Shown: piece by piece, positions 26,733 to 35,161 of the stretch | Layout of the letters: each line of letters opens with the position of its first letter | How positions within the stretch are numbered: the stretch's first letter is position 1 | Origin: M3007 sp044350415 | GTDB lineage: Bacteria > Bacteroidota > Bacteroidia > Chitinophagales > Saprospiraceae | Assembly: GCA_044350415.1 (NCBI GenBank) | Contig: JBILHQ010000010.1 | Coordinates: 1-56,944, forward strand | Reading direction: 5' to 3' | DNA length: 56,944 nt | Notes under the pieces: model-generated | Database searches by the model: none | Told to the model about the DNA's origin: nothing | The model's input: the letters and a program-made list of their open reading frames with translations, nothing else | Translations under genes and position numbers: made by a program

Positions 26733-26771
26733 ATCGGTCATACTGCTCCATTTGGAAACAATATGACCGAT
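26733..26771 (-). terminator. Rho-independent terminator of the M12B-like gene
   Basis: ATCGGTCAT pairs with ATGACCGAT around a 21-base loop. On the minus strand the stem runs straight into eight T residues. It lies 27 bp after the stop of the large protease-like gene. Confidence 0.85.
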
Positions 26772-26797
26772 CGTTTTTATCTCAAGAATTAAATTTA

Positions 26798-29700
26798 TTA
26801 TCTTTTCTCTGTCACCATCAGTTTTCGTGTGGCAATTCCTTCAGCCTGCTGCACCGAAACAGCATACATACCTGAAGCCATATTGCGGAGTTGAACGGAC
26901 TGCGATGAGGTACCTTCCTTTACCTCCAGGGTACGCACCAAGCGACCTGCGGCATCGCGGATCATAATCGTGGCATCCGAGCGGAGGGCTGTGCCAAAAT
27001 CAATCCGAACCGATTCGGTAGCAGGGTTAGGCGACAGACTGAAACGCACCTCCGACAATAAATCGCTGGCCGAAACAAGCGCGCCAATGGTGAAAGTTCC
27101 AGCGGCCAAACCGCCGTTGCCATCTGTTACTGCAAACCGGAAATGATCGTTGTCGGTTGCAAACCCGTAGTCGAAATAACGCAGGTAACCCGCATCGATT
27201 TGTGCCTGTGTGAGCTGGTCGCCAGCATGCAATACACCCCAGCCGGCCAATTCAATAAATCCGTATACAGGTACGTCCACAATGGTAAATACCAATTGGG
27301 AAGGCGTATTATCCGGATCTTCTGCTTTCAGCAAAGCATTCGTAATCAATGCATTGGAACCACTTGAAATATTGAGGATATTATTGGTGACGATCGCTGG
27401 TGGATTCAGTGATGCAGCAGAGCAAACCTCCAGCATAAATTCCGTAATCGAACCACCTGAACCGATGGCGTTATCATTGACCTGGAGTTTCCATTCTCCT
27501 GCGCTGGCCAATCCGTTCATTCCCGCCAACAATTGTTGCGGGCGAAGAATTTGTCCATTATTGGGTGGACAAGGGAAAGTGGATATCGAGGAGGCATCAT
27601 CGAAACCAGCATCCATAATGGTCGCCGAAAAGCCGCATTTATTTTTGAACAAGGTCAAAGCAGTACCCGACGGACTGATCAGTTTTACTTCCAGCTGATT
27701 AAATCCCTCATGGCTCAATTTAAGCCTTTTTACATTCACGTCGCTCACAGGACCGCCACCGCTGATCGTGATTTTCGATTCCACCGGAGTAGTTGAGTTG
27801 GCACTGATGTTTTTGGGCAAATCGGACGATGTGTACGACCCGCAAGCATCTACCTGTGTGGAGAAGATATAGGGTGCTGTCCAAGGTCCTGCGCCGCACT
27901 CGTTCAACGGGCGAACCCGCCAGTAATAAACAATACCTTTCTCCAGATTGGCATTCGCCAGTAAAGTGGTGACCAATACATTCGCATTGTCCAATTTGAT
28001 CGTTCCAGGTGCGAAAGAAGGATTGGAAGCCACTTGTACCTGGTATTTATTGGCATCGGCAACACCTGTCCACTCAAGGTTGGGCGATTGGGAAATACCC
28101 ACACTACCATCTGCTGGAGTAACAAGGGATAATGCGTCAAACTCATTGGATACTACTGTTACTTTCAGTGCCGCAGTATCGGAAAGTGTAGTGCCTGCAG
28201 CGATCACTTGCAGGTCATAAGGACCTTCAGGTGTATTGCCGAAATCAATATTCAGGGTCACATCGTCACCTGCGGGAGCTGGGTTAGTGCTGAATGCAGC
28301 AGTAGCGGTGGCCGGAAGTCCAGTCACACTGTACGTAATCGCTTCATTGAAACCAGCCCAATTACTGTTGCCTACACTCATGGAATAGTTGCCGGGAACA
28401 CATGCCTGAGAGACCGGTGCTGCAACGCATATACCGAAGCCAGGCGTCGTGGCAGGACTGATCGCGAAATTGAAATTAGAAATATCAAAAAATACATTGT
28501 CGGCGGCTTCCACCCGAATCCGCATAGTAATTCCAATTTCATTCGGCACCAAAACACAGGCAGAACCAGTATTTTGCACATTCGATGCCAGGGTAATTGG
28601 ATAAGTGAGGCCTCCGTCTTTGCTCAGTCGTACATTAACGACCTTACAACTAACCGGGGCAACATCAGTATTGGCTACACTCCAGGTGACATATTGGTAT
28701 TCATTGGGGTGCCAGGTGATGTTTGCAAGATTCGGATAGGAAACCCGGAATGGTCCGGCAGTAGCCACTGCTTTGAATTCCACCGTATCAATACCGACAC
28801 CGCCGCCGCCAGATTTATTGTCTCGTACGGTGAGACAAAAAGTGAGGTCACGGGTATAAGTAGGCAGGAGTTCTTTTTTATCGGTACTGTTCGCCACAAT
28901 CGTTTGTATACGGGGAAACGTCCGGCTGGTACCCGTAACAGGCGGATACGTCCGGAAAATGGGAGTGCTGCCTTGTGGCGTCCCCAGTGGTACTAGCGGG
29001 CCAGTATCGGCCTGTTCCCAGCAATAAGTAAGCGCGTCGCCATCAGCATCCATGGCCGATCCTTTCAGTTCAAATGGTGTACTGATTGGGATGGAAAAAT
29101 CATTAGGGTGCGCAATGGTTACCATTGGCACAAAATTAGGTATCACCTCCGTAGTACCGCAAGTGCTGCCAACACCCGTTTCTACAAAGGCCCTGAGTTC
29201 TACAATGGAACAAACATTATAATACAAATCGGCAGACCCCTGAACATTATCGGCACCACACGCACCTGCATAGGACATGATGGTGGAGCCACTTCCTGGC
29301 TCGCAGGCCGAACCCGGGAAATCACCGGCGCCCAATCCACCGCAAAACGTCCAGGTGTGTCCTCCCGCCCATTGGTGGCCGATTTCCTGCCCGATGACAC
29401 TTAAAAAGTAATCGCCGTAAGGTGTATTACCCGCAGAACAACCGCGTCCTTTAAAATCGGTGCAACAACCGCCTAACCAGCCCACTCCGACAGCGCCACC
29501 GCCCAGATAGCGGGCGAAAACGTGCCCAATATCATAGGTTTCAAATCCAATCGTCTGAATCATAGCGACCGGGTTTTGTGATAGCCAGCCGCCTACCTCT
29601 GTTCCGGTATAAGGGTCGGTGTTGGGGTCCAAAAATAAAATACTTTCCACATTATCGACTAAAATAAGCCGGATATCCAGGTCAGACTCATAGAATGCAT

Positions 29701-30478
29701 TGAGTTTGGCGGTATAATCAATCATCGCCGCCAATACAGAGGCAGTAGTCCCTCCATGATCCTGCGAAAATTCGCCTGTTGCGGCGCAGGCAAAGCGGTA
29801 TTTTTTAATTTTCACCTGTTGCGGGGTAGACAATCCGCGCTCTGAAGGGCCTGGCATATGTTCTACAATTGCCCGGTTTGTTTTTTGTTCCTTCAGGTTC
29901 TTTAAATCGACGGAAAATTCGGTCTCCATGCGCAACTCCGGGTGGCGGAATTGAGCAGGAAATGCCCGCCTGTCGTAAACCATATACAGGGCATTCTGGC
30001 CTTTTGCCAATGGCTCAATATATTCAACCCCTCTGTCTGCACGGCGAATGGCGCCTTTGAATCCCCATTCTGGTGAAACAGTGATAGTTATTTTTTTAAC
30101 CTGGTCATTCAGGGCATATCCGGTGTAAGAGCGGATCAGCGGGTATTTTGCAAGAAGTGCTTCGCTGACCAAGGGAGTTTCCACCACAGCGAAAGTGGTG
30201 GTGGTTCCATCCGCCTGCGGCACTTCGAGGTGCAGTGGCTTATTCATTCCATCGGGCGTAAATTCCCGGGGAGCATTGGTCAGGTACACCCTAATGGCTT
30301 CATAATCCATTTCGAAGGCATGATAGGCATCAGGTTCAAATTCGCGCACCGCACTTGCAGGAAGTACGACAGTTTCGGTGGCAATTTCCCGCCAAAAACG
30401 GGTAGTGGATGATTGTGCCGTAGCCGAATGGATTAATCCGAAAAAGGCAGTAACAAAAAGTAAATAAGTAATGCGCAT
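26798..30478 (-). CDS. Large reprolysin-like (M12B) secreted protein with altered zinc motif and T9SS domain
   Basis: About 1226 aa. Signal peptide (MRITYLLFVTAFFGLIHSATAQ), propeptide-like region, and a metallopeptidase domain with the Met-turn STIMSYAG. The zinc site reads QEIGHQWAGGH (364-374), so the first His of HExxHxxGxxH is Gln; the catalytic Glu365 and the other two His remain. After the catalytic domain come Ig-like and fibronectin-like modules, a proprotein-convertase P domain (DVNVKRLKLSHEGFNQLEVK ... GEWKLQVNDNA), a cadherin/CSPG-like repeat (ALLKAEDPDNTPSQLVFTI), and a T9SS sorting domain (FSLSPNPATESVRIDF). The ATG at 30478 gives a good signal peptide; 30547 is an upstream in-frame ATG. 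Reduced or lost protease activity is possible. Confidence 0.92.
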   Translation of the reverse strand: MRITYLLFVTAFFGLIHSATAQSSTTRFWREIATETVVLPASAVREFEPDAYHAFEMDYEAIRVYLTNAPREFTPDGMNKPLHLEVPQADGTTTTFAVVETPLVSEALLAKYPLIRSYTGYALNDQVKKITITVSPEWGFKGAIRRADRGVEYIEPLAKGQNALYMVYDRRAFPAQFRHPELRMETEFSVDLKNLKEQKTNRAIVEHMPGPSERGLSTPQQVKIKKYRFACAATGEFSQDHGGTTASVLAAMIDYTAKLNAFYESDLDIRLILVDNVESILFLDPNTDPYTGTEVGGWLSQNPVAMIQTIGFETYDIGHVFARYLGGGAVGVGWLGGCCTDFKGRGCSAGNTPYGDYFLSVIGQEIGHQWAGGHTWTFCGGLGAGDFPGSACEPGSGSTIMSYAGACGADNVQGSADLYYNVCSIVELRAFVETGVGSTCGTTEVIPNFVPMVTIAHPNDFSIPISTPFELKGSAMDADGDALTYCWEQADTGPLVPLGTPQGSTPIFRTYPPVTGTSRTFPRIQTIVANSTDKKELLPTYTRDLTFCLTVRDNKSGGGGVGIDTVEFKAVATAGPFRVSYPNLANITWHPNEYQYVTWSVANTDVAPVSCKVVNVRLSKDGGLTYPITLASNVQNTGSACVLVPNEIGITMRIRVEAADNVFFDISNFNFAISPATTPGFGICVAAPVSQACVPGNYSMSVGNSNWAGFNEAITYSVTGLPATATAAFSTNPAPAGDDVTLNIDFGNTPEGPYDLQVIAAGTTLSDTAALKVTVVSNEFDALSLVTPADGSVGISQSPNLEWTGVADANKYQVQVASNPSFAPGTIKLDNANVLVTTLLANANLEKGIVYYWRVRPLNECGAGPWTAPYIFSTQVDACGSYTSSDLPKNISANSTTPVESKITISGGGPVSDVNVKRLKLSHEGFNQLEVKLISPSGTALTLFKNKCGFSATIMDAGFDDASSISTFPCPPNNGQILRPQQLLAGMNGLASAGEWKLQVNDNAIGSGGSITEFMLEVCSAASLNPPAIVTNNILNISSGSNALITNALLKAEDPDNTPSQLVFTIVDVPVYGFIELAGWGVLHAGDQLTQAQIDAGYLRYFDYGFATDNDHFRFAVTDGNGGLAAGTFTIGALVSASDLLSEVRFSLSPNPATESVRIDFGTALRSDATIMIRDAAGRLVRTLEVKEGTSSQSVQLRNMASGMYAVSVQQAEGIATRKLMVTEKR

Positions 30479-30619
30479 GGTGATATAGTTATTTTTTACT
30501 GGAGAACAGTGCCTGAACAGTGTTTGTTCGACGAATTGCAGTTGCAAAGTTAATACTGCTGCACGGCTGCTGCCAGATTTTTGAGAAATAGACAGGATTT
30601 GACAAGTTTAGTACTTTAC

Positions 30620-31441
30620 TTACTCGCATTTCCACAAAAAATCGGACAAGGGGTACGATCCTTTCCGGTAAGAGAAATGCCACCATTCTGTCCGGATCCC
30701 CTCAAACCCGGCTGCTTCCATCATGGACCGAAACATGCGCCGGTTGGACAAGACTGCCGACGGAAGCTTCCGGTAATCAAAATGTGCTTCCACGCCGAAA
30801 AAATCGTAGGGTGTGCCCATGTCGAGTTCTTTGCCGTTTTTGTCCACAATCGTCAGATCGACAGCCGCACCCCGGGAGTGCATGGATCCTTTGGCGGGAG
30901 GGGTTACATAATTGGGATTGGGAACCTTGTCCCAGAGGCGTTGCTGGTAAGGTCGAGGCCGGTAACAGTCGAACATTTTGAGTCCGCCATATCCTTTGGC
31001 CTGGAGGGCCCGGTGTACTGTTACTAATGCTGCTGCCGCTTCAGGCCGCAACAAACACTCCGCACAATCGTATATTTTTACCTTGGTAAAATTATTGGCC
31101 GTTGCATAGCGAATATCTAGGCGGATGGATGGATCCAGGTCACGCACTGCTTTGAAATTGTGTTTGTTACCGCCTGCCGGGGGAATGACTGTTGCCGCTG
31201 GTCGTGCAGGCGAAAGGTCTTTTTCAGGTGCCTTCTTTTGGGGACTGGTCTGTTTATCAGGCACTGGCTGGTCGTCTTCCAGGCTTGCAAGGGAATCTGC
31301 AGGCTGGTTGATGGTATCCTGTTGCTCCACGGCGCTGGTATCTGTCTGGCCGGAAACGGTATTTTCCTTCGGTGCTGCAGGTGGTTGGCCGCATGCTGCT
31401 CCGAGGATCATTATTACTGGTAAGGTATATTTTTTTAACAT
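30620..31441 (-). CDS. D-Ala-D-Ala dipeptidase, VanX-type (M15D) lipoprotein
   Basis: 273-aa lipoprotein (signal MLKKYTLPVIMILGAAC, Cys17). A Pro/Ser/Asp-rich linker (about 20-90) leads to the catalytic domain: LDIRYATANNFTKVKIYDC, MFDCYRPRPYQQRLWD, the zinc motif SMHSRGAAVD (His188, Asp195) and EWWH (Glu252, His255). All VanX/DdpX catalytic and zinc residues are present. These enzymes hydrolyse D-Ala-D-Ala; outside vancomycin clusters the usual role is murein dipeptide salvage, and no vanHA partners are present. The linker and lipidation suggest it is periplasmic or at the envelope surface. Confidence 0.93.
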   Translation of the reverse strand: MLKKYTLPVIMILGAACGQPPAAPKENTVSGQTDTSAVEQQDTINQPADSLASLEDDQPVPDKQTSPQKKAPEKDLSPARPAATVIPPAGGNKHNFKAVRDLDPSIRLDIRYATANNFTKVKIYDCAECLLRPEAAAALVTVHRALQAKGYGGLKMFDCYRPRPYQQRLWDKVPNPNYVTPPAKGSMHSRGAAVDLTIVDKNGKELDMGTPYDFFGVEAHFDYRKLPSAVLSNRRMFRSMMEAAGFEGIRTEWWHFSYRKGSYPLSDFLWKCE

Positions 31442-31482
31442 GTTAAATTTATGTTTGTTCTGGGTGTGGTGGTTGCGAACAT

Positions 31483-32006
31483 GGGCGACCGGGAGGGAAA
31501 TGCCGTTGACTTAAGGCTACTTTGTCACTTTAAAAACAAATGGAGTGTGTGACAAAATCGGGGAGCTGACTCCCCAGCCCCTGAAGAACGAACGATTTAC
31601 TCAGATCTCCGTTTACCTACTTTATTGAGTAACCAAGAGGTAAAAAAGAAGAGGTTTACAAGTAAGCCTTATCAAAAATAAAAAGCACAAAGTGTCCTGG
31701 TTCACAAGATCGAGTTCCCCCTTTGAAGGGGGGCAGGGGGATGAACAGTCCAATAAAGCATTGTTAATGAATAACTTACTTCAAAGTATGGGGCGAGTCA
31801 TCCCCCTAACCCCCTTCAAAAGGGGGAACCCGATCTTGTGAACCAGGGCACTTTGTGCTTTTTATTTTTGATGAGTTTCTCATAACTTTTTACACAGCCT
31901 TAGCCGGGGAGAGAGGAATCTTATGGTTAGGTCAACTCCATCCCTTCACAGGTTTTAAAGTGACAAAGTAGCCTTAAGTCAACGGCATTGACCGCGAGGG
32001 TCGCCC
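31483..32006. repeat. Full-length interspersed inverted-repeat element (about 0.5 kb, MITE-like)
   Basis: Perfect 37-base terminal inverted repeats: AATGCCGTTGACTTAAGGCT... at 31499-31535 and the complement at 31953-31989, framed by GGGCGACC (31483-31490) and GGTCGCCC (31999-32006). A second inverted pair of about 75 bases, roughly 90% matched, lies at the centre (31671-31748 and 31794-31873; AAAAAGCACAAAGTG and CCCCCTTT(T)GAAGGGGG). The DNA between outer and inner pairs differs on the two sides. There is no transposase and no long open frame. Partial copies lie at 51605-51856, 43327-43480 and 6884-6950. Confidence 0.85.
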
Positions 32007-32030
32007 CTACCGAACGGCCTTCTTGTGAGA

Positions 32031-32094
32031 AAACCAGTAACCCGAAACCAGTAACCCCGAAACCAGTAACCCCGAAACCAATAACCCCGAAACC
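32031..32094. repeat. 15-bp tandem repeat (AAACCAGTAACCCCG)
   Basis: About four units of AAACCAGTAACCCCG with single changes, ending directly at the stop codon of the CotH gene. No spacers, so not a CRISPR. Confidence 0.7.
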
Positions 32095-33729
32095 TCACTC
32101 CACAAGCACCTGTTCCCGATACGTCGTTTTACGATCAAGGTTGGAAATCACACAAGTATAAACCCCTTTGGACAACCTTTCGGCGGGCAATTCCACCCAA
32201 AAAACACCTATGGCATCGATATATTTTTTCTCAAAAACCTGTCGGCCGAGCTGGTCAAAAAGTTGGACGGTAAACGCCGAGGAATGAATCACCGCATCGG
32301 TTTTAACGTACATTTTTCCATTGGTCGGATTGGGGTACACCACAAAATCGGCCCTGTCAAATTCAGGATCCACCGACGATTGCTGGAGCGCCTGGATATT
32401 AACATCCATCCAGGCTAAACGTGCCAAAAGCCAGTTTTTCATAAAATTTACTTCCGAACTATAAGTAGGACCAATATACGAATTGGGCCAGACGTACGTG
32501 CCCAATACCTGCCAGCGCTGGAAATTGCGCACCTGCGCATCGCCGATCACATTGACGAGCGAATCAGCCTTGGCTATCATCTTTTCATTACTCCAAACCG
32601 TGCCGCGCAACTCCTGCCACCGCGTGAGCAATCGCTGCCGGAATACCGGATTATTCCACATTTTTTCCCACCAGAAATGAATCAGGTAGCCGTCGGAACC
32701 ACAGATACTATTGAAGTCTTTACCCCATCCTTTCGGGTCGATGCCTTCGCAATAGTCGCCGATACCATAAGTAATATTGAAATCCCAAACTGGGCCCATG
32801 GTGATTTTTCCGCCATTGGGGGCATCGTCACGGTCTTTGTAAAAGTAGGCACTGATACGGTAACCATCGATATTTTTGCTCACCTCCTGCACCAGCAGAT
32901 AATTGACCCAACTATCTATATCCACCCAATTTTCGACGGAGGCATTAAAATTGGGGCCTGCCATCATGTTATCAAATGCCTTGATGTGATTGCGGATATA
33001 ATTCTGCTGTTCGGCTGCTAAATCCACATTTTTTGGATAAAAATGCTGAAACCAGGTTTGCTGCCAACCACCCGGGACAGGCGGATACTGTGAAGCCCAA
33101 TCATTGCCTATTCCACCATTGCCGTCGTCTTTGTCAATCCGGATAATATAACCGCCGGTGAGTTCAGGACCAGCAATATCTGTAGCCTTTATTTTGGCAA
33201 TATTGACCCGGCCACTATCCCGTTTGACCGTTTCCAGCAGTATGTAAACGCCGATGTATTCGCCATTCAGCACCACTTCCACATACCGTGTACGTGGAGC
33301 CCAGGGCATTACTTCCCGTGCGATGGTGTATGAAAATACATCGCGGATTAGGGATTTATCGTTCAGCGGACTGATCAAAGCGAAGTCGCTTTCCGGGGGC
33401 ATTCCTAAAAGGGAAACATCCTGATCTGCGCCGGCGTCGTCCCGCAATTCGATAGAGTAGGGGCGTTTTTCATAAAAAAAGGAAGAAGAACCGCGCAGTT
33501 CGATCCCGATAGCACCATTATAGGCGTTAGCCGGATCAAAAATCTGGTTCAAAACGCCGGGTCCATTATCGATCAGACTCATTTGCGCACCTACTTTAGG
33601 TTCGTCGGGAATTTCCTGGCCGTTGGTACTGATCACCATAATGGGTAGGTTGGAGGTGGTAAACCCCGATTGAGCCTGGATAGAAAAGGCACACCAAATG
33701 AGGGCCGCGCTGAAAAACAGTTTGTTCAT
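32095..33729 (-). CDS. CotH kinase family protein with T9SS sorting domain
   Basis: About 544 aa. A signal peptide (MNKLFFSAALIWCAFSIQAQ) precedes a CotH domain: GIELRGSSSFFYEKRPYSIE, LLGMPPESDFALISPLNDKS, YVEVVLNGEYIGVYILLETV, GGYIIRIDKDDG, and MGPVWDFNITYG with the Asp of the kinase metal site. CotH proteins are atypical kinases that phosphorylate secreted proteins in spore formers; in Bacteroidota their target is unknown. The C-terminus is a T9SS type A domain (FVVYPNPTNGKMYVKTD ... LSKGVYTCVISNLDR). The ATG at 33729 gives the signal peptide; one at 33747 is also in frame. Confidence 0.92.
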   Translation of the reverse strand: MNKLFFSAALIWCAFSIQAQSGFTTSNLPIMVISTNGQEIPDEPKVGAQMSLIDNGPGVLNQIFDPANAYNGAIGIELRGSSSFFYEKRPYSIELRDDAGADQDVSLLGMPPESDFALISPLNDKSLIRDVFSYTIAREVMPWAPRTRYVEVVLNGEYIGVYILLETVKRDSGRVNIAKIKATDIAGPELTGGYIIRIDKDDGNGGIGNDWASQYPPVPGGWQQTWFQHFYPKNVDLAAEQQNYIRNHIKAFDNMMAGPNFNASVENWVDIDSWVNYLLVQEVSKNIDGYRISAYFYKDRDDAPNGGKITMGPVWDFNITYGIGDYCEGIDPKGWGKDFNSICGSDGYLIHFWWEKMWNNPVFRQRLLTRWQELRGTVWSNEKMIAKADSLVNVIGDAQVRNFQRWQVLGTYVWPNSYIGPTYSSEVNFMKNWLLARLAWMDVNIQALQQSSVDPEFDRADFVVYPNPTNGKMYVKTDAVIHSSAFTVQLFDQLGRQVFEKKYIDAIGVFWVELPAERLSKGVYTCVISNLDRKTTYREQVLVE

Positions 33730-33798
33730 ACGGCAAATGTAACACAACGAAGTTTGAAAAGGAAGTTTTAAAAGTCAATTTGACTGTTTCTGCCAAAA

Positions 33799-33822
33799 GC
33801 CCCGAAGCGATCGCTCCGGGGC
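33799..33822. repeat. 24-bp near-perfect palindrome
   Basis: GCCCCGAAGCGATCGCTCCGGGGC, one mismatched pair. It lies 70 bp upstream of the CotH start in a gene-free stretch and could be a small hairpin or protein-binding site. No other long feature is seen in 33730-34013. Confidence 0.4.
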
Positions 33823-34013
33823 CCGTTCCGTGTTTAGTAAGGGTATGGAATAAGCAAATCAATCCATTAACAGAGCGTGCCACCGCAGAACATGCAGTGA
33901 CCTGGTACTTTACTCCCATCAAAATTAGTTGGAAACACAATGTTCCTGGCTGCCATTTGGATCAACAACAAGAGCCAACTAGTGGATAAAATGCTGCTTT
34001 GCGATGTCTTTTT

Positions 34014-34202
34014 TTAGTGATTTGATTGCAGTATTTCCCGAAATGCTTTCCCATTCGCGCAAACAGCAAATCGACCACAAATTTGAGGCTCACCACTGGC
34101 CGACCATATTTCCACTAATACATTGGGAATAGGGTTACATTGGTCGTCGAGAATGCGGCCCCGCACCAGGATTGTTTCATCTGCCGCCAGCGGCGGGGAA
34201 GT
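34014..34202 (-). pseudogene. Fragment of an intradiol-dioxygenase-like gene
   Basis: A reading frame of about 60 codons, with no start codon and an in-frame stop just upstream (34205-34203), encodes PPLAADETILVRGRILDDQ followed by CNPIPNVLVEIWSASGE. This resembles the entry strand of intradiol ring-cleavage dioxygenases (VRGRVLDxxGxPIPxAxVEIW). The metal-binding Tyr/His part that should follow is missing; the frame ends in unrelated sequence at 34016-34014. A neighbouring frame carries a plausible ATG (34219), implying a frameshift. Clearly a remnant, with the family assignment moderate. Confidence 0.55.
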
Positions 34203-34355
34203 TTATGTTCTTCCTGCATGGTGTTTTTTTTAAGTAAAAAGGTTGCGTGTTTTCATGGAAATTGGTCATTGACTATCAATTAATTACCCACCTCTATTAA
34301 GAATGTCGAACCTCTTGTTGACCAACGCGATTTCTGCGGGCGTCAGCAGTGATTT

Positions 34356-34685
34356 CTAGTCTCCTGACAAAAAATCTTCTTCAAAGTAACCTGCTAATTG
34401 CACATTCCCTTTGTAAGAGAGCCGGGAGATATAGTTGTATTCACAGCTGGCACCTGATGGCGACAATACCTTCATGGTGGACCAGCTGTCCATTTTGCCG
34501 GCCTTTATTTTGCCGGCGATAATTTTTTTGTTGGCCTTGATTAGTTTCAGGTAATCGTCGGTTTTGTCAGGTGCTACTTTGATGTAGATGTAGACATTGT
34601 GATAGGTGGTGTCAACCTGCGCGAAAGTCGCGGTGGATTGGCAGCAAAAAGCGACTGCCAACAGCGAAAAAATAAGCGATTTCAT
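34356..34685 (-). CDS. Small secreted protein, dimeric alpha/beta-barrel-like, possibly truncated
   Basis: 109 aa with a signal peptide (SLIFSLLAVAFCCQSTATFAQ). VYIYIKVAPDKTDDYLKLIKA resembles one strand-helix unit of the dimeric alpha/beta-barrel fold, but no family is certain. Oddity: the frame ends at TAG (34358-34356), and the same frame continues without interruption for another 23 codons (KSLLTPAEIALVNKRFDIL) to a TAA at 34286-34284. This continuation reads like the protein's natural C-terminal helix, so an amber mutation may have shortened the protein. Neighbouring remnants on both sides support gene decay. Confidence 0.6.
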   Translation of the reverse strand: MKSLIFSLLAVAFCCQSTATFAQVDTTYHNVYIYIKVAPDKTDDYLKLIKANKKIIAGKIKAGKMDSWSTMKVLSPSGASCEYNYISRLSYKGNVQLAGYFEEDFLSGD

Positions 34686-34984
34686 CAGTGTAAAAATTTT
34701 TTAGGTGAAAACGTGTTTTGTTGAATGATACAAAGGTGTGGGGAATTAACTGGGGCAATACCCACATGATGATGTGGGCTTTTTGGGGATTTACGAATCA
34801 TTTATAAATATACGGGAGGTATGGTAGTAAACATCTGGACTCAGATTGCAAATGATAGCACTGAGGTTGCATTTTCGGCTTTTTTTGCCCTGAAGTAAAC
34901 TGCTTCCAATAGCTTCAAGCCATATTGGGCATCCGTGCTCATTGGTTTCACTTATATTTTAATAATTAATTAGCCTAAAACAAC

Positions 34985-35157
34985 ATGACACAATTAACAA
35001 CCAACGCCTTTATTCCCATTTTAACCAGCTGTATGCTGTTCGCGACTGTTCACCCATGGAAATTCATTTTGTACATCAAAATGAGGCCACAGGCAAACTC
35101 GTGGTTATTGGTGTTTTTGTGGAAGAGGGCGCTGAAAATGATATCCTGACCTGTTTT
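34985..35157 (+). pseudogene. Remnant of an alpha-type carbonic anhydrase gene
   Basis: From 35056 one frame reads MEIHFVHQNEATGK and LVVIGVFVEEGAEND, matching the conserved strand of alpha-carbonic anhydrases (xxELHLVHxN...GKLAVVGVFLEEG), in which the His pair binds zinc. A signal-peptide-like start (MTQLTTNAFIPILTSCMLFA, from 34985) lies in a different frame, 71 bases earlier. The N-terminal third, including the first zinc histidines, is missing, as is everything after residue 35 of this block. A deletion with frameshift is the simplest reading. Confidence 0.65.
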
Positions 35158-35161
35158 TTAG

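Noticed and set aside
30620..31441. Vancomycin-resistance (vanX) cluster
   Set aside because: The dipeptidase motif set is complete, but there are no vanH, vanA or vanRS genes, and the protein is a lipoprotein; cell-wall peptide salvage is likelier.
32031..32094. Possible CRISPR-like repeat array
   Set aside because: The 15-bp units are contiguous with no spacers and no cas genes; a simple tandem repeat.
33867..33956. 29-residue frame ending in GHCMFCGGTLC on the minus strand, reminiscent of a small Cys-rich peptide
   Set aside because: No modification enzymes nearby, no leader-like conservation, and it lies among decayed genes in the same frame as the dioxygenase fragment's stop; probably chance.
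34761..34785. Hairpin CCCACATGATGATGTGGG with T-tract as a terminator
   Set aside because: No plus-strand gene ends upstream of it; it may be chance or a relic, so I did not list it as a feature.
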